From Lachnospiraceae bacterium (GTDB lineage Bacteria > Bacillota > Clostridia > Lachnospirales > Lachnospiraceae), in the NCBI GenBank assembly GCA_028693165.1, contig JAQUVX010000008.1:1-64000 (forward strand): DNA of 64,000 bases, given 5' to 3'. Both the position numbers and the translations under genes were made by a program. The notes under the pieces were generated by a model. The model was not told where the DNA came from, made no database searches, and saw nothing but the letters and a program-made list of their open reading frames with translations. Positions 7,316 to 16,107 of the stretch are shown here, piece after piece. Position 1 is the stretch's first letter; each line of letters begins with the position of its first letter.

Positions 7316-8501
7316 GCTGATTATTACCAGATGGAGGGATCGAATCCTGACAGCGCAGTTTTCGGGGAATGAAGCCCTGGAACTGTCGCTGGAGGAGGAT
7401 TCCTCCATTTTGGGCAATCTTTATATCGGAAAAGTAAACAATATCGTCAAGAATTTAAATTCTGCATTCATCGATTTTGAGAAAGAGCGGACCGGATATT
7501 ATAGCCTGACAGACAATCCGCAGTCGTTGTACCCGGACGGAAGCTGGCGCAGCTTAAAGGCCGGAGACGAGATCCTGGTACAGGTGGCAAAGGACGCAGT
7601 CAAGACCAAGGATCCGGTTCTGACGGGTAATCTTAATTTCACCGGCAAGTATGCGGTTTTGACTGCCGGAAAGCCGGTCATTGGATTTTCCTCCAAGATC
7701 AGTGACAAGACGTGGAAGGAGCAGCTTCGCCCGCAGTTGGAAGCCCTGGTCACCGGGCAGACGGGCCTTATCGTGCGCACCAATGCCTACGGTCACGATG
7801 CAGAACTGTTACAGGAGGTGCAGGCCCTGACGGTGGCCTATCAGACAGTGCTTGAAAAGGCGCGCTACCGGACCTGCTACAGCCTTCTCTATCAGGCTGA
7901 TCCGGGGTATCTTAAGAATCTGCGCGGCAGTACGTCCGGTTCCATTGAGGAGATCGTGACGGATCAGCCGGAGGTATTCGAGACGATTTCTGATTATTTG
8001 AGACAGTATGACGCCGACAAATTATCCCGGCTTCGGCTCTATGAGGATACGACGCTCAGCCTGTCCCGCCTGTATTCACTGGATAGCATGATGGAGCAGG
8101 CCTGCCAGAAGCGGGTGTGGCTCAAATCCGGCGGATATCTGATCATCGAGCAGACGGAGGCCATGGTAGTCATCGACGTCAATACGGGGAAATATTCCGG
8201 CAAGAAGAATCTGGCCGACACGATCCGCATGATCAATTTGGAGGCGGCAAAGGAGCTTTGTCACCAGCTTCGGCTGCGAAATCTGTCTGGAATTATTATG
8301 GTGGATTTTATTGATATGAAAGCAGAAGAGGACAAACGCCTGCTGATGGATACGCTGAGAACCTGTGTCCTGTCAGATCCGGTCAAGACCACCGTGGTTG
8401 ATATGACGGGACTCAACCTGGTGGAAATGACGCGGAAGAAGGAGAAAAAACCGCTCTGGGAGCAGATCGCACAGGTGAAGCAGCAGCCGGAAACGACTTA
8501 G
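7308..8501 (+). CDS. rng: Ribonuclease G/E family endoribonuclease, short form
   Basis: About 397 residues. An S1 RNA-binding segment near 30-110 (GNLYIGKV, then SAFIDFEKERTGYY) is followed by the 5'-sensor/DNase-like core with catalytic aspartates in VVIDVNTG and IIMVDFIDM. It cleaves single-stranded A/U-rich RNA and matures rRNA in the cytoplasm. The start is probably TTG at 7308, six bases after GGAG and reading SKLIITRW; TTG at 7296 is the alternative. The protein stops just after TRKK, where classical RNase E/G proteins continue into the CPxC zinc-link, so that tetramerising element is missing. The stop codon overlaps that of the convergent MFS gene. Confidence 0.92.
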   Translation: MSKLIITRWRDRILTAQFSGNEALELSLEEDSSILGNLYIGKVNNIVKNLNSAFIDFEKERTGYYSLTDNPQSLYPDGSWRSLKAGDEILVQVAKDAVKTKDPVLTGNLNFTGKYAVLTAGKPVIGFSSKISDKTWKEQLRPQLEALVTGQTGLIVRTNAYGHDAELLQEVQALTVAYQTVLEKARYRTCYSLLYQADPGYLKNLRGSTSGSIEEIVTDQPEVFETISDYLRQYDADKLSRLRLYEDTTLSLSRLYSLDSMMEQACQKRVWLKSGGYLIIEQTEAMVVIDVNTGKYSGKKNLADTIRMINLEAAKELCHQLRLRNLSGIIMVDFIDMKAEEDKRLLMDTLRTCVLSDPVKTTVVDMTGLNLVEMTRKKEKKPLWEQIAQVKQQPETT

Positions 8502-9706
8502 GCTGCTGTGGTCTGACGTTTCGCGGACTTGTGATTCTTTAAGAAATTAACCAGTGCAAAGACGATCATGACACCGGCATTGAGTGCCAGGATTCCAAAG
8601 GCCGCCAGAATTCCGACCCGGTCGGCGGCGCTTCCGATCAACTGCGGCGTGACAATGCCGCCCAGTGCGGAGATGGCTGTCAGGATCGACATGCCAAGCG
8701 CAGAACCCTTGGTGTACTGTCCGGCATCGGCGATGCAGGTCGGATAAATCCCGGCCAGGAAAAACCCAAGACCGACCAGCGCGATGGTGATGACCGGAAG
8801 CTGCGAAGCAAAGAGCAGAATCACGAAGCACACGCCTCCTCCGATCGTATTGATCAGGGTCAGTGTGCTTTTCTGATACCGTTTGGACAGGGAAGCGCAG
8901 ACCAGCCGCCCGATCATGATGGTCAGCCAGGTCACGGAAACCATGGTGGTCGCGAAGGTCTCACTCATGACACCGGTGTTCTGCAGATAGGTTACAAACC
9001 AGCCATTGATGCAGTTCTCCGTACCGAGGTAAAAGAAGAGCAGCAGTCCGATGCAGTAGAAAGAGAAATTCTTCAGGAAGGATCGGTCTTCCACGGAAGA
9101 GGTTCTGGATGCCTCTTGAGATCCGGCAGCGCTTTGCTCGGTTGCCTGGTAGTCCATCGTGGCATAGGAGCATGCCGAAGCAAAGCTTAAGACAACGATC
9201 ATGTACATGGCGCTGCGCCAGCCAAGTCCGTTTCCGATCAGAAGTGCTGTGATAAAGGGAGCCAGAAATGCACCGACGGCAAAGCTGCAGTGCAGCAGAT
9301 TCAGTGATTTGGCGGAACTGTGGCTGATGACATTGACGGTCATATTATTGATGATGGTGATGGAACCACGTGCGATACCGGCTGCCAGCATGATCAGATA
9401 AATCAGTCCGATATTCGGAAGCAGGGTCAGCAAAAAATAGCAGATCGGGACCATAAACGAGGTGAGTGTGATCGACAGCCGCGTACCCAGATTCTGTACC
9501 AGTACCGGGAAAAAGAAGCTGGCAAGCATGTTGCCGATCGCCATCATGGACAGCGCCCCGCCCGCCAGTGCATAACTAAGAGACGCCTCCCGCATCAGCG
9601 ACGGCAGAATCGCGCCGATGACCAGTACGGCCATTCCACTGACTGCATAGCCGAAGCAGCAGCGGACGAAAATCATATGGGTAGTGCTGTTTTGTTCCGA
9701 ATTCAT
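8498..9706 (-). CDS. MFS transporter
   Basis: About 402 residues with twelve predicted membrane helices in two halves, the first carrying loops such as NLGTRLSITLT and the second ASLSKRYQKSTL in the conserved 2-3 type positions. The pattern resembles FucP/FHS-like or general MFS permeases; the substrate cannot be read from sequence. The start is the ATG reading NSEQN, because GGAGG lies eight bases upstream; the longer frame to 9724 would include the ribosome site. It is convergent with the RNase G gene, the two stop codons sharing bases in TTAG, and divergent from rplU. It splits what is otherwise a run of RNA and ribosome genes, so it may be a later insertion. Confidence 0.87.
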   Translation of the reverse strand: MNSEQNSTTHMIFVRCCFGYAVSGMAVLVIGAILPSLMREASLSYALAGGALSMMAIGNMLASFFFPVLVQNLGTRLSITLTSFMVPICYFLLTLLPNIGLIYLIMLAAGIARGSITIINNMTVNVISHSSAKSLNLLHCSFAVGAFLAPFITALLIGNGLGWRSAMYMIVVLSFASACSYATMDYQATEQSAAGSQEASRTSSVEDRSFLKNFSFYCIGLLLFFYLGTENCINGWFVTYLQNTGVMSETFATTMVSVTWLTIMIGRLVCASLSKRYQKSTLTLINTIGGGVCFVILLFASQLPVITIALVGLGFFLAGIYPTCIADAGQYTKGSALGMSILTAISALGGIVTPQLIGSAADRVGILAAFGILALNAGVMIVFALVNFLKNHKSAKRQTTAA

Positions 9707-9739
9707 CTTGATATCCTCCTTCATTTAAAAGCAAATTTT

Positions 9740-9768
9740 ATTATAGCGCAGATATCAAAAAAACACAA
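9740..9768 (-). promoter_or_regulatory. Promoter of the MFS gene
   Basis: On the minus strand, TTGTGT, a 17-base spacer and TATAAT, about 35 bases before the start codon and divergent from the rplU promoter. Confidence 0.65.
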
Positions 9769-9787
9769 GATTTTCGCAAAAAACCAT

Positions 9788-9816
9788 TTGACAAGCAAGA
9801 TTGAACATGCTATTAT
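9788..9816 (+). promoter_or_regulatory. Promoter of rplU-prp-rpmA
   Basis: TTGACA (9788-9793), 17 bases, TATTAT (9811-9816). Transcription would begin near 9823, giving an 80-base leader ahead of L21. Confidence 0.8.
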
Positions 9817-9828
9817 ATTTTAGTATGC

Positions 9829-9895
9829 CGCACAATGAGGTAGAGAAGTTCTGGATTTATCCAGACACCACAGTTGGCGAGTAATGATAATAGGA
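9829..9895 (+). ncRNA. Probable L21 leader RNA
   Basis: The leader of rplU holds a perfect hairpin, TCTGGA-TTTA-TCCAGA (9850-9865), and a conserved-looking purine-rich flank before the ribosome site. Structured L21 leaders are known in Firmicutes and are thought to mediate autoregulation. I have not matched it to a covariance model; assignment is by position and hairpin. Confidence 0.5.
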
Positions 9896-9903
9896 GGTGC
9901 CAT

Positions 9904-10212
9904 ATGTACGCAATTATTGCAACAGGTGGTAAGCAGTACAGAGTAGCAGAAGGCGATATCATTAAGGTTGAAAAACTTGGTGTAGACGCTGGCGAAACCG
10001 TTACGTTTGACCAGGTTCTTGCATTGAACAACGGCGAGTTATCCATCGGATGCCCGACTGTAGCAGGAGCTACCGTTTCCGGAACCGTAGTGAAGGAAGC
10101 AAAAGCGAAAAAGGTGATTGTTTACAAGTATAAGAGAAAAACTGGATATCATAAGAAAAATGGTCACAGACAGCTCTATACTCAGATCAAGATCGATAAG
10201 ATCAACGCTTAA
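9904..10212 (+). CDS. rplU: 50S ribosomal protein L21
   Basis: A 102-residue large-subunit protein that binds 23S rRNA and L20. The start [12 protein letters not shown] and the basic C-terminal tail ([16 protein letters not shown]) are characteristic. ATG at 9904 follows GGAGGT; the upstream in-frame TTG at 9874 lies inside the leader and is rejected. It is the first gene of the rplU-prp-rpmA operon, with only two bases between it and prp. Confidence 0.97.
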   Translation: MYAIIATGGKQYRVAEGDIIKVEKLGVDAGETVTFDQVLALNNGELSIGCPTVAGATVSGTVVKEAKAKKVIVYKYKRKTGYHKKNGHRQLYTQIKIDKINA

Positions 10213-10214
10213 TT

Positions 10215-10553
10215 ATGATTAACGTAACTGTTTTAGTCGATTCAGAACATCATTATATTGGAGTGAATCTTCTCGGACATGCCGGCTATGCCGATGCTCA
10301 TCAGGAGGGACAGGAACTTGTATGTTCCGCGGTTTCCGCACTGGCGCTCAACATGGCAAACTCTGTAGAGCAGTTTACAGAGGACAAGTTTCTGGCAGAG
10401 ATGGAAGAAGAATCCGGGCTGTTCCGGTTTCGTTTTACTGGTGATGTGAGTCCTGAAGCGACACTTCTTATGAGTTCCCTGATATTCGGATTACAGGATA
10501 TTGAAGAATCATATGGAGAACCGTATATAAAAATCCGATTTGAGGAGGTGTAA
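10215..10553 (+). CDS. prp: Ribosomal-processing cysteine protease Prp
   Basis: A 112-residue protease (older name YsxB). His22 in GHAGYA and Cys37 in LVCSAVS form the expected catalytic pair. Prp removes the N-terminal extension of ribosomal protein L27 in Firmicutes and related bacteria. The downstream L27 gene has exactly that extension (NLQLFA before HKKG), so enzyme and substrate are neighbours in one operon. Tight spacing to both flanking genes indicates co-translation. Confidence 0.95.
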   Translation: MINVTVLVDSEHHYIGVNLLGHAGYADAHQEGQELVCSAVSALALNMANSVEQFTEDKFLAEMEEESGLFRFRFTGDVSPEATLLMSSLIFGLQDIEESYGEPYIKIRFEEV

Positions 10554-10556
10554 GAG

Positions 10557-10847
10557 ATGTTTAAGATGAACCTTCAGTTGTTCGCTCATAAAAAGGGTGT
10601 GGGTTCTACCAAGAACGGTAGAGATTCCGAGTCCAAGAGACTGGGCGCGAAAAGAGCCGATGGTCAGTTCGTATTAGCTGGTAACATTCTTTACAGACAG
10701 CGCGGTACCAAGATCCATCCGGGTCTGAACGTTGGCCGTGGCGGAGATGATACCCTGTTTGCTACTGTAGACGGTGTTGTCAAATTCGAAAGAAAAGGCA
10801 GAGACAAAAAGCAGGTTTCTGTTTACCCAAGAACAATCAACGAATAA
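10557..10847 (+). CDS. rpmA: 50S ribosomal protein L27 (precursor)
   Basis: A 96-residue protein. The mature N-terminus [15 protein letters not shown] reaches the peptidyl-transferase centre. It is preceded by a short extension, MFKMNLQLF, that contains the Prp site and must be removed for function in organisms that have Prp. The ribosome site GGAGGTG overlaps the end of prp. A terminator follows. Confidence 0.97.
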   Translation: MFKMNLQLFAHKKGVGSTKNGRDSESKRLGAKRADGQFVLAGNILYRQRGTKIHPGLNVGRGGDDTLFATVDGVVKFERKGRDKKQVSVYPRTINE

Positions 10848-10858
10848 TTTGACTGACG

Positions 10859-10893
10859 GGCTTCATACTGATCACTGGTATGAAGCCTTTTTT
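10859..10893 (+). terminator. Terminator after rpmA
   Basis: GGCTTCATAC pairs with GTATGAAGCC around an eight- to nine-base loop, followed by six T residues. No obvious new promoter lies before obgE, so partial read-through is likely. Confidence 0.88.
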
Positions 10894-10940
10894 CACTGTT
10901 TCTCATTTGAAATGGGGAGCAGAAAGGATAAGGTGTGTTA

Positions 10941-12224
10941 ATGTTTGCAGATAGTGCAAAAATATTTATTAAATCCGGAAAAGGCGGAGACGGTCATGTC
11001 AGTTTCCGTAAAGAATTGTTTGTCCCGGCAGGCGGACCTGACGGCGGCGATGGCGGTAAGGGCGGAGACGTGATCTTTGAAGTAGATCCTGGCCTCAATA
11101 CCCTGACCGATTTCAGACATGTTAGAAAATATGTAGCACAAGATGGAGAACAAGGCGGAAAGAAGCGGTGCCATGGGTCCAATTCGGAGAATCTTGTCAT
11201 CAAAGTTCCGGAAGGAACCGTCATCAAGGACTTCGAAACTGGTAAGGTTATCGCGGATATGTCCGGTGATCATAAACGAGAAGTGATTTTAAAAGGCGGC
11301 AAGGGCGGTCTGGGCAATATGAACTTTGCCACACCGACCATGCAGGCACCAAAGTATGCGCAGCCGGGACAGACCGGGCATGAACTGTGGGTTCAGCTCG
11401 AACTGAAGGTGATCGCCGATGTTGGTCTGGTAGGTTTTCCAAATGTGGGAAAATCAACCCTTCTGTCCCGTGTGTCCAACGCACGGCCGAAGATTGCAAA
11501 TTATCATTTCACCACATTGAACCCGCATCTGGGCGTTGTGGATCTGGACGGAAGCGCCGGCTTTGTCATGGCGGATATTCCGGGACTGATCGAGGGTGCA
11601 TCCCAGGGTGTCGGACTTGGTCATGATTTTCTGCGCCACATCGAGCGCTGCCGTGTGCTTGTGCACGTGGTGGATGCGGCCGGCACAGAGGGACGTGATC
11701 CGGTTGCCGATATCAAGGCGATCAATGCCGAGCTGGAGGCTTACAATCCGGAACTGCTGAAACGCCCGATGGTGATCGCCGCCAACAAGATTGACGCGAT
11801 TTATTCTGAGGACGAAGATCCGATTGCTGTTTTAAGAGAGGCATTCGAGCCGGAAGGCATCCGTGTATTCCCGATTTCCGCAGTCAGCGGCAAGGGAGTC
11901 AAGGAGCTGCTCTATGCGGTTTATGAACTGCTTCAGACGGTAAATCTCGAGCCGGTTGTATTTGAAAAAGAATTTAATATTGAATATGCAGGCGACCGCA
12001 ATCTTCCGTATACGGTAGAGAAGGACGCAGACGGCGTATTCGTGGTAGAAGGACCGCGTATCGAGAAGATGCTGGGCTACACGAATCTGGAATCCGAAAA
12101 GGGCTTTCAGTTCTTCCAGGGCTTCTTAAAGGACAGCGGTATCCTGGAAGAGTTGGAAGCTGCAGGAATCCAGGAAGGCGACACCGTTCGCATGTATGGA
12201 CTTGCATTTGATTATTACAAATAA
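10941..12224 (+). CDS. obgE: Obg family GTPase ObgE/CgtA
   Basis: A 427-residue ribosome-assembly GTPase of the 50S subunit. Domains: glycine-rich Obg fold (1-157, with repeated GGDGG/GGKGG), G domain with GFPNVGKST, DIPG and NKID motifs (about 160-330), and a C-terminal OCT domain (350-427) of the type found in Firmicutes. ATG at 10941 is preferred over the in-frame GTG at 10935, which lies in the AAGGTG ribosome site. It heads obgE-yhbY-nadD-yqeK-rsfS, a widely conserved order. Confidence 0.96.
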   Translation: MFADSAKIFIKSGKGGDGHVSFRKELFVPAGGPDGGDGGKGGDVIFEVDPGLNTLTDFRHVRKYVAQDGEQGGKKRCHGSNSENLVIKVPEGTVIKDFETGKVIADMSGDHKREVILKGGKGGLGNMNFATPTMQAPKYAQPGQTGHELWVQLELKVIADVGLVGFPNVGKSTLLSRVSNARPKIANYHFTTLNPHLGVVDLDGSAGFVMADIPGLIEGASQGVGLGHDFLRHIERCRVLVHVVDAAGTEGRDPVADIKAINAELEAYNPELLKRPMVIAANKIDAIYSEDEDPIAVLREAFEPEGIRVFPISAVSGKGVKELLYAVYELLQTVNLEPVVFEKEFNIEYAGDRNLPYTVEKDADGVFVVEGPRIEKMLGYTNLESEKGFQFFQGFLKDSGILEELEAAGIQEGDTVRMYGLAFDYYK

Positions 12225-12236
12225 GAGGAGAGCAAC

Positions 12237-12533
12237 ATGACAAGTAAGCAGAGATCCTATCTCAAGGGATTGGCTATGACGATGGATTCCATTTTTCAGA
12301 TCGGCAAATCCAGCGTAACTCCGGAGCTGACCAGTGCGATCGCAGAGGCACTGGAAGCACGCGAGCTGATCAAGATCACCGTACTGAAAAACTGTCTGGA
12401 TGACGGATGTTCCATCGCTGAGGTGCTGGCAGAGCGGACCCATTCAGAGGTCGTTCAGGTCATCGGCAAGAAGATCGTATTATATAAACCGGCAAAGGAC
12501 GAGGCAAAACGTAAAATCGTGCTGCCGAAATAA
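12237..12533 (+). CDS. yhbY: YhbY-type CRM RNA-binding protein
   Basis: A 98-residue single CRM-domain protein that binds pre-50S particles. The N-terminal TSKQRSYLKGLA and the FQIGKSS loop (GxxG-like RNA contact) are typical. It starts 12 bases after obgE with AGAGGAG and is surely co-transcribed; both act in large-subunit assembly. Confidence 0.93.
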   Translation: MTSKQRSYLKGLAMTMDSIFQIGKSSVTPELTSAIAEALEARELIKITVLKNCLDDGCSIAEVLAERTHSEVVQVIGKKIVLYKPAKDEAKRKIVLPK

Positions 12534-12570
12534 CCGGACAGAGGAAGTTGACAAAAGGAGTATCGCAGCC

Positions 12571-13179
12571 ATGGCTAAGATCGGCATTATGGGCGGAACG
12601 TTTGACCCTATCCACAATGGACATCTGATGTTAGGCAGACAGGCCTATCTGGAATATGAACTGGACGAAATCTGGTTCATGCCTTCCGGCACGCCTCCGC
12701 ACAAAAAAGACCATCTGGTCACGAGTGTGGAGAATCGCTGTGCCATGGTAAAGCTGGCGATCACAGGGTATCCCTATTTTCGGTTCTCTGATTTTGAGGC
12801 GGCGCGAAGCGGAAACACCTACACGGCCGAGACGCTTCGTCTGCTTCGAAGCACGTATCCGCAGCACTGTTTCTATTTTATCATCGGTGCGGACTCCCTC
12901 TATGAGATTGAAAAATGGTATCACCCGGAAGCGGTGATGGCGCAGACCACGATTCTTGCCGCAGGGCGGGATTACGAGAATGCACAGTGGACCATCGATG
13001 AGCAGATTCAGTATCTGAATGATAAATATCAGGCGGATATCCGGCGTCTGCACAGTGAGGAGGTCGATATTTCCTCCGCATCACTGCGGGAGATGGAGGC
13101 CAGAGGCAAGAACATTTACAAATATGTGCCAAAACCGGTGGAAGATTACATCGAGGCACATGGATTATATCAGGAGTAG
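12571..13179 (+). CDS. nadD: Nicotinate-nucleotide adenylyltransferase
   Basis: A 202-residue enzyme that makes deamido-NAD from nicotinate mononucleotide and ATP. The nucleotidyl-transferase motif GGTFDPIHNGH (residues 7-17) and the ISSASLRE motif near 170 are both present. The frame runs on upstream to 12400 inside yhbY, but ATG at 12571 with AAAAGGAG ten bases before it is the real start. It is followed by yqeK, the usual partner. Confidence 0.95.
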   Translation: MAKIGIMGGTFDPIHNGHLMLGRQAYLEYELDEIWFMPSGTPPHKKDHLVTSVENRCAMVKLAITGYPYFRFSDFEAARSGNTYTAETLRLLRSTYPQHCFYFIIGADSLYEIEKWYHPEAVMAQTTILAAGRDYENAQWTIDEQIQYLNDKYQADIRRLHSEEVDISSASLREMEARGKNIYKYVPKPVEDYIEAHGLYQE

Positions 13180-13188
13180 GAAATCATC

Positions 13189-13773
13189 ATGAACGAACAG
13201 ATTATTACATTCCGAAAACAACTAAAATCCAAGCTGGACCCGATGCGCTATGAGCATTCACTGAGTGTTTCCTTTACTTGCATGGCCCTGGCGATGCGCT
13301 ACGGCTATGATCTGGAAAAGGCGGAGCTGGCCGGGCTAATGCATGATTGTGCCAAGCGCTACACAGACAACGAACTGATTGCCCGCTGTCAGAAGCATGG
13401 AATCGAACTGACCGAGGAAGAAATCAAGGCCCCGGCTGTGATTCATGCCATCTACGGCGCGTGGCTGGCCAAAAGCAAATACGGAATCCAGGATGAGGAG
13501 ATTCTGTCCGCGATCCGGTGGCATACCACGGGAAAACCACAGATGACCCTTTTAGAAAAGATCGTATATATTGCGGATTATATTGAGCCGCGGCGCGACC
13601 GGGCTTCCGATTTAAACGAGATGCGTTATCAGGCGTTTCAGGATCTGGATCAGACAATGTATGCGATTCTGACGGGAACGGTAACCTATAATGAGAAAAA
13701 GAGCGGAAGTGTGGTTTCCATTACCAAACAGGCCGCAGAGTATTACAGCAATGTAACCAAAACAGGGAAATGA
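13189..13773 (+). CDS. yqeK: YqeK HD-domain Ap4A hydrolase
   Basis: A 194-residue HD-superfamily phosphohydrolase. Metal ligands are visible in YEHSLSV (near 20), HDCAKRY (near 50), HAIYGAW (near 85), RWHTTG (near 110) and ADYIEP (near 125). Family members hydrolyse diadenosine tetraphosphate symmetrically to ADP. Its stop codon lies against the ribosome site of rsfS. Confidence 0.93.
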   Translation: MNEQIITFRKQLKSKLDPMRYEHSLSVSFTCMALAMRYGYDLEKAELAGLMHDCAKRYTDNELIARCQKHGIELTEEEIKAPAVIHAIYGAWLAKSKYGIQDEEILSAIRWHTTGKPQMTLLEKIVYIADYIEPRRDRASDLNEMRYQAFQDLDQTMYAILTGTVTYNEKKSGSVVSITKQAAEYYSNVTKTGK

Positions 13774-13790
13774 AGGGAGATTTAACATCG

Positions 13791-14147
13791 ATGGATCAAT
13801 CAAAAGAGATGGTAAAGCTGGCGATCAAAGCGCTGGAAGATAAAAAAGGAGAGGATATTCGTGTCATTGATATCCGCAAGGTATCGGTTATGGCAGATTA
13901 TTTCCTGATTGCAAGCGGTTCCAACACCAATCAGGTGCAGGCTATGACAGACAGCGTAGAAGCAGAGCTTGGCAAAGCAGGCTACACCTGCAAGCAGATC
14001 GAGGGCTACCAGAGCGCAAACTGGATACTCATGGACTACGGCGATATCATTGTCCATGCATTCTGCAAGGAAGATCGTCTGTTCTATGATCTGGAGCGCA
14101 TCTGGAGAGATGGAAAGACCATGGACGCGAAGGAATTTGAGGCGTAA
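13791..14147 (+). CDS. rsfS: Ribosomal silencing factor RsfS
   Basis: A 118-residue protein of the RsfS/YbeB/Iojap family that binds L14 and blocks subunit joining under starvation. Landmarks are VIDIRKVSVMADYF, SGSNTNQVQAM and WILMDYGDIIVHAF. ATG at 13791 is favoured because it gives the family N-terminus (MDQSKEM) and GAAGGGAG lies about a dozen bases upstream; the ATG at 13770 overlaps the yqeK stop and precedes that site. Last gene of the operon. Confidence 0.95.
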   Translation: MDQSKEMVKLAIKALEDKKGEDIRVIDIRKVSVMADYFLIASGSNTNQVQAMTDSVEAELGKAGYTCKQIEGYQSANWILMDYGDIIVHAFCKEDRLFYDLERIWRDGKTMDAKEFEA

Positions 14148-14171
14148 TTTGATTTTGGGGAAGTGATAGAA

Positions 14172-14229
14172 AGCACCACACAGTGTCTGAACGGTTTCTT
14201 GACCGGGCAGGGCTGTGTGGTGTTTTTTT
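14172..14229 (+). terminator. Terminator after rsfS
   Basis: CACCACACAG (14174-14183) pairs with CTGTGTGGTG (14213-14222), followed by seven T residues. The intervening 29 bases hold a minor hairpin. It lacks a T tract in the minus direction, so it serves rsfS rather than glmS. Confidence 0.85.
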
Positions 14230-14248
14230 GTGTTTTATTCTATCGTTT

Positions 14249-16075
14249 TTATTCTACCGTAACGGATTTCGCCAGGTTTCTCGGCTGATCCACATCTAAA
14301 TTCTTCCCAAGTGACGCATAGTAGGCAATCAGCTGCAGCACCACCACGATCGGAAATACGGTAAAGCGGTCATCCACGTCCGGGATGTGGATTTGGATAT
14401 CTGCGAGGGTATCGTCCACGACCGCGCTTTCTTTCGTCAACAGTATAATAAAGGCACCGCGCGCCTTGACTTCCCGGATATTGGAAATGGTCTTGGCAAA
14501 GACGTGCTGCTGGGTTGCGATGGCAATGACCGGAACCTGATCGGAAATCAGGGCGATGGTGCCGTGTTTCAGCTCGCCGGCCGCGTAGGCTTCCGAGTGA
14601 ATGTAGGAAATTTCCTTCAATTTCAGCGCGCCCTCCAGAGAGAACGCATAGTCCAGTCCGCGGCCAATGAAGAACGCATCCGGGCTCTGAATGATATGCG
14701 TAATCACCTGTTTGATGGTATCCTCCTGTGCAATCATCGTCTCCATAGCCGGAATCGCATCCAAAAGATCGGTCAGGAAATCGGTGGCCTGTTTTTCGGT
14801 AAAGACCCCTCTGACAAGCGCCATTCTGCAGCCGACCATATAGAGCGCAGCCAGTTGTACCGAGTAGGCTTTAGTACTGGCTACGGCAATCTCCGGGCCT
14901 GCGTGGGTATAGAGTACATAATCGCTTTCCCGGGCGATGGTAGAACCCTTGACGTTGACAACCGCCAGCGTTCTGGAACCATAGTCGTGAGCCAGACGGA
15001 GCGCAGCGAGGGTATCGATAGTCTCGCCGGACTGGGAAATGATGATCACCAGAGTCTTGTCGTTAATGAGAGGTTCCTCATAGCGAAATTCGGAAGCGAT
15101 GCTGACCGTCACCGGAATCCGCAGAATCGGTTCCATCACCGCGCGCGCCACCATACCGGCGTGCATGGCTGTGCCGCAGGCCACGATATGGATCTGACTG
15201 CACCCGGTAAAGAGATCGTCCGGAATGTGATCATCACAAAAGTCCGGGAGACCCTTGTTCATGCGTGGCAGGATCGTATTTTTCATCGCCTCCGGCTGTT
15301 CATGAATCTCTTTCATCATGAAATGCGGGAAACCGTTTTTCATGGCGGCATCCATATTCCAGTTTACCGTCAGGATCTCCGGATATTCCTTCGTGAACGC
15401 ATCGTCTAAGTCATAGACATGAATCTTGTAGGAAGTCAGCTTGACGATACGATTCTCCGGCACCACAAAATATTGATTGGTGTAGGGGATCAGTGCGGTC
15501 AGATCCGAAGCGACCATTGCGCCTGCATGCGTATAGGCGGCCACCAGCGGGCTGACGCTGCGAATCGCATAGACAGAGCCTGGCTGGTCATCAAACAGGA
15601 TACAGAAGCTGTAGGAGCCCTCCAATTGATTCTTAAGTGCACGAATCGCCTTCAACGGATCACCGTCATACAAAGCATCCAGCGCCCAGGCGGCGACCTC
15701 ACTGTCTGTCTGGGAAATCAGCTTATCCTGCAGCTTGAACTGCTCGGTCAGTGCATGATAGTTCTCGATAATCCCATTGTGAATCAGGGTAACCTTTCCC
15801 GCCCGATGCGGATGTGCATTGGCATCGGTCACGCCTCCATGCGTCGCCCAGCGTGTGTGTCCGATCCCGCTGTGAGCCGTACCGCGGATGGAGCTGTCAC
15901 AATAATCTCTTAATGTTTTTACTTTTCCGACCTTCTTTGCCAGACAGATGCTGGAATCCTCCATGCAGAGTGCAATACCTGCGCTGTCATAGCCACGGTA
16001 CTCCAATCCTGCAAGTCCGTCCAACAAAATATTGCGAGCCTCCAAAGGCCCGCTGTATCCGATAATTCCACACAT
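14249..16075 (-). CDS. glmS: Glutamine-fructose-6-phosphate aminotransferase
   Basis: A 608-residue enzyme producing glucosamine-6-phosphate from fructose-6-phosphate and glutamine, the entry to peptidoglycan and amino-sugar synthesis. The N-terminal glutaminase begins MCGIIGYSG with Cys2 as nucleophile after Met removal. Two SIS sugar-isomerase domains follow (SQSGETIDT near 350; GRGLDYAFSLEGALKLKEISY near 480), and the C-terminus ends in the typical NLAKSVTVE. It is transcribed alone against its neighbours and carries a glmS ribozyme in its leader, so expression falls when glucosamine-6-phosphate is plentiful. Confidence 0.97.
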   Translation of the reverse strand: MCGIIGYSGPLEARNILLDGLAGLEYRGYDSAGIALCMEDSSICLAKKVGKVKTLRDYCDSSIRGTAHSGIGHTRWATHGGVTDANAHPHRAGKVTLIHNGIIENYHALTEQFKLQDKLISQTDSEVAAWALDALYDGDPLKAIRALKNQLEGSYSFCILFDDQPGSVYAIRSVSPLVAAYTHAGAMVASDLTALIPYTNQYFVVPENRIVKLTSYKIHVYDLDDAFTKEYPEILTVNWNMDAAMKNGFPHFMMKEIHEQPEAMKNTILPRMNKGLPDFCDDHIPDDLFTGCSQIHIVACGTAMHAGMVARAVMEPILRIPVTVSIASEFRYEEPLINDKTLVIIISQSGETIDTLAALRLAHDYGSRTLAVVNVKGSTIARESDYVLYTHAGPEIAVASTKAYSVQLAALYMVGCRMALVRGVFTEKQATDFLTDLLDAIPAMETMIAQEDTIKQVITHIIQSPDAFFIGRGLDYAFSLEGALKLKEISYIHSEAYAAGELKHGTIALISDQVPVIAIATQQHVFAKTISNIREVKARGAFIILLTKESAVVDDTLADIQIHIPDVDDRFTVFPIVVVLQLIAYYASLGKNLDVDQPRNLAKSVTVE

Positions 16076-16107
16076 AAATTTATTCTCTCCTCAATTTTTA
16101 TTGTTAT

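Noticed and set aside
8498-8501. Terminator sought between rng and the MFS gene
   Set aside because: The stop codons overlap and no hairpin with a T tract is present on either strand.
14387-15409. 340-codon + strand frame opposite glmS
   Set aside because: Antisense shadow of a highly conserved enzyme; composition lacks any domain and no start signal is present.
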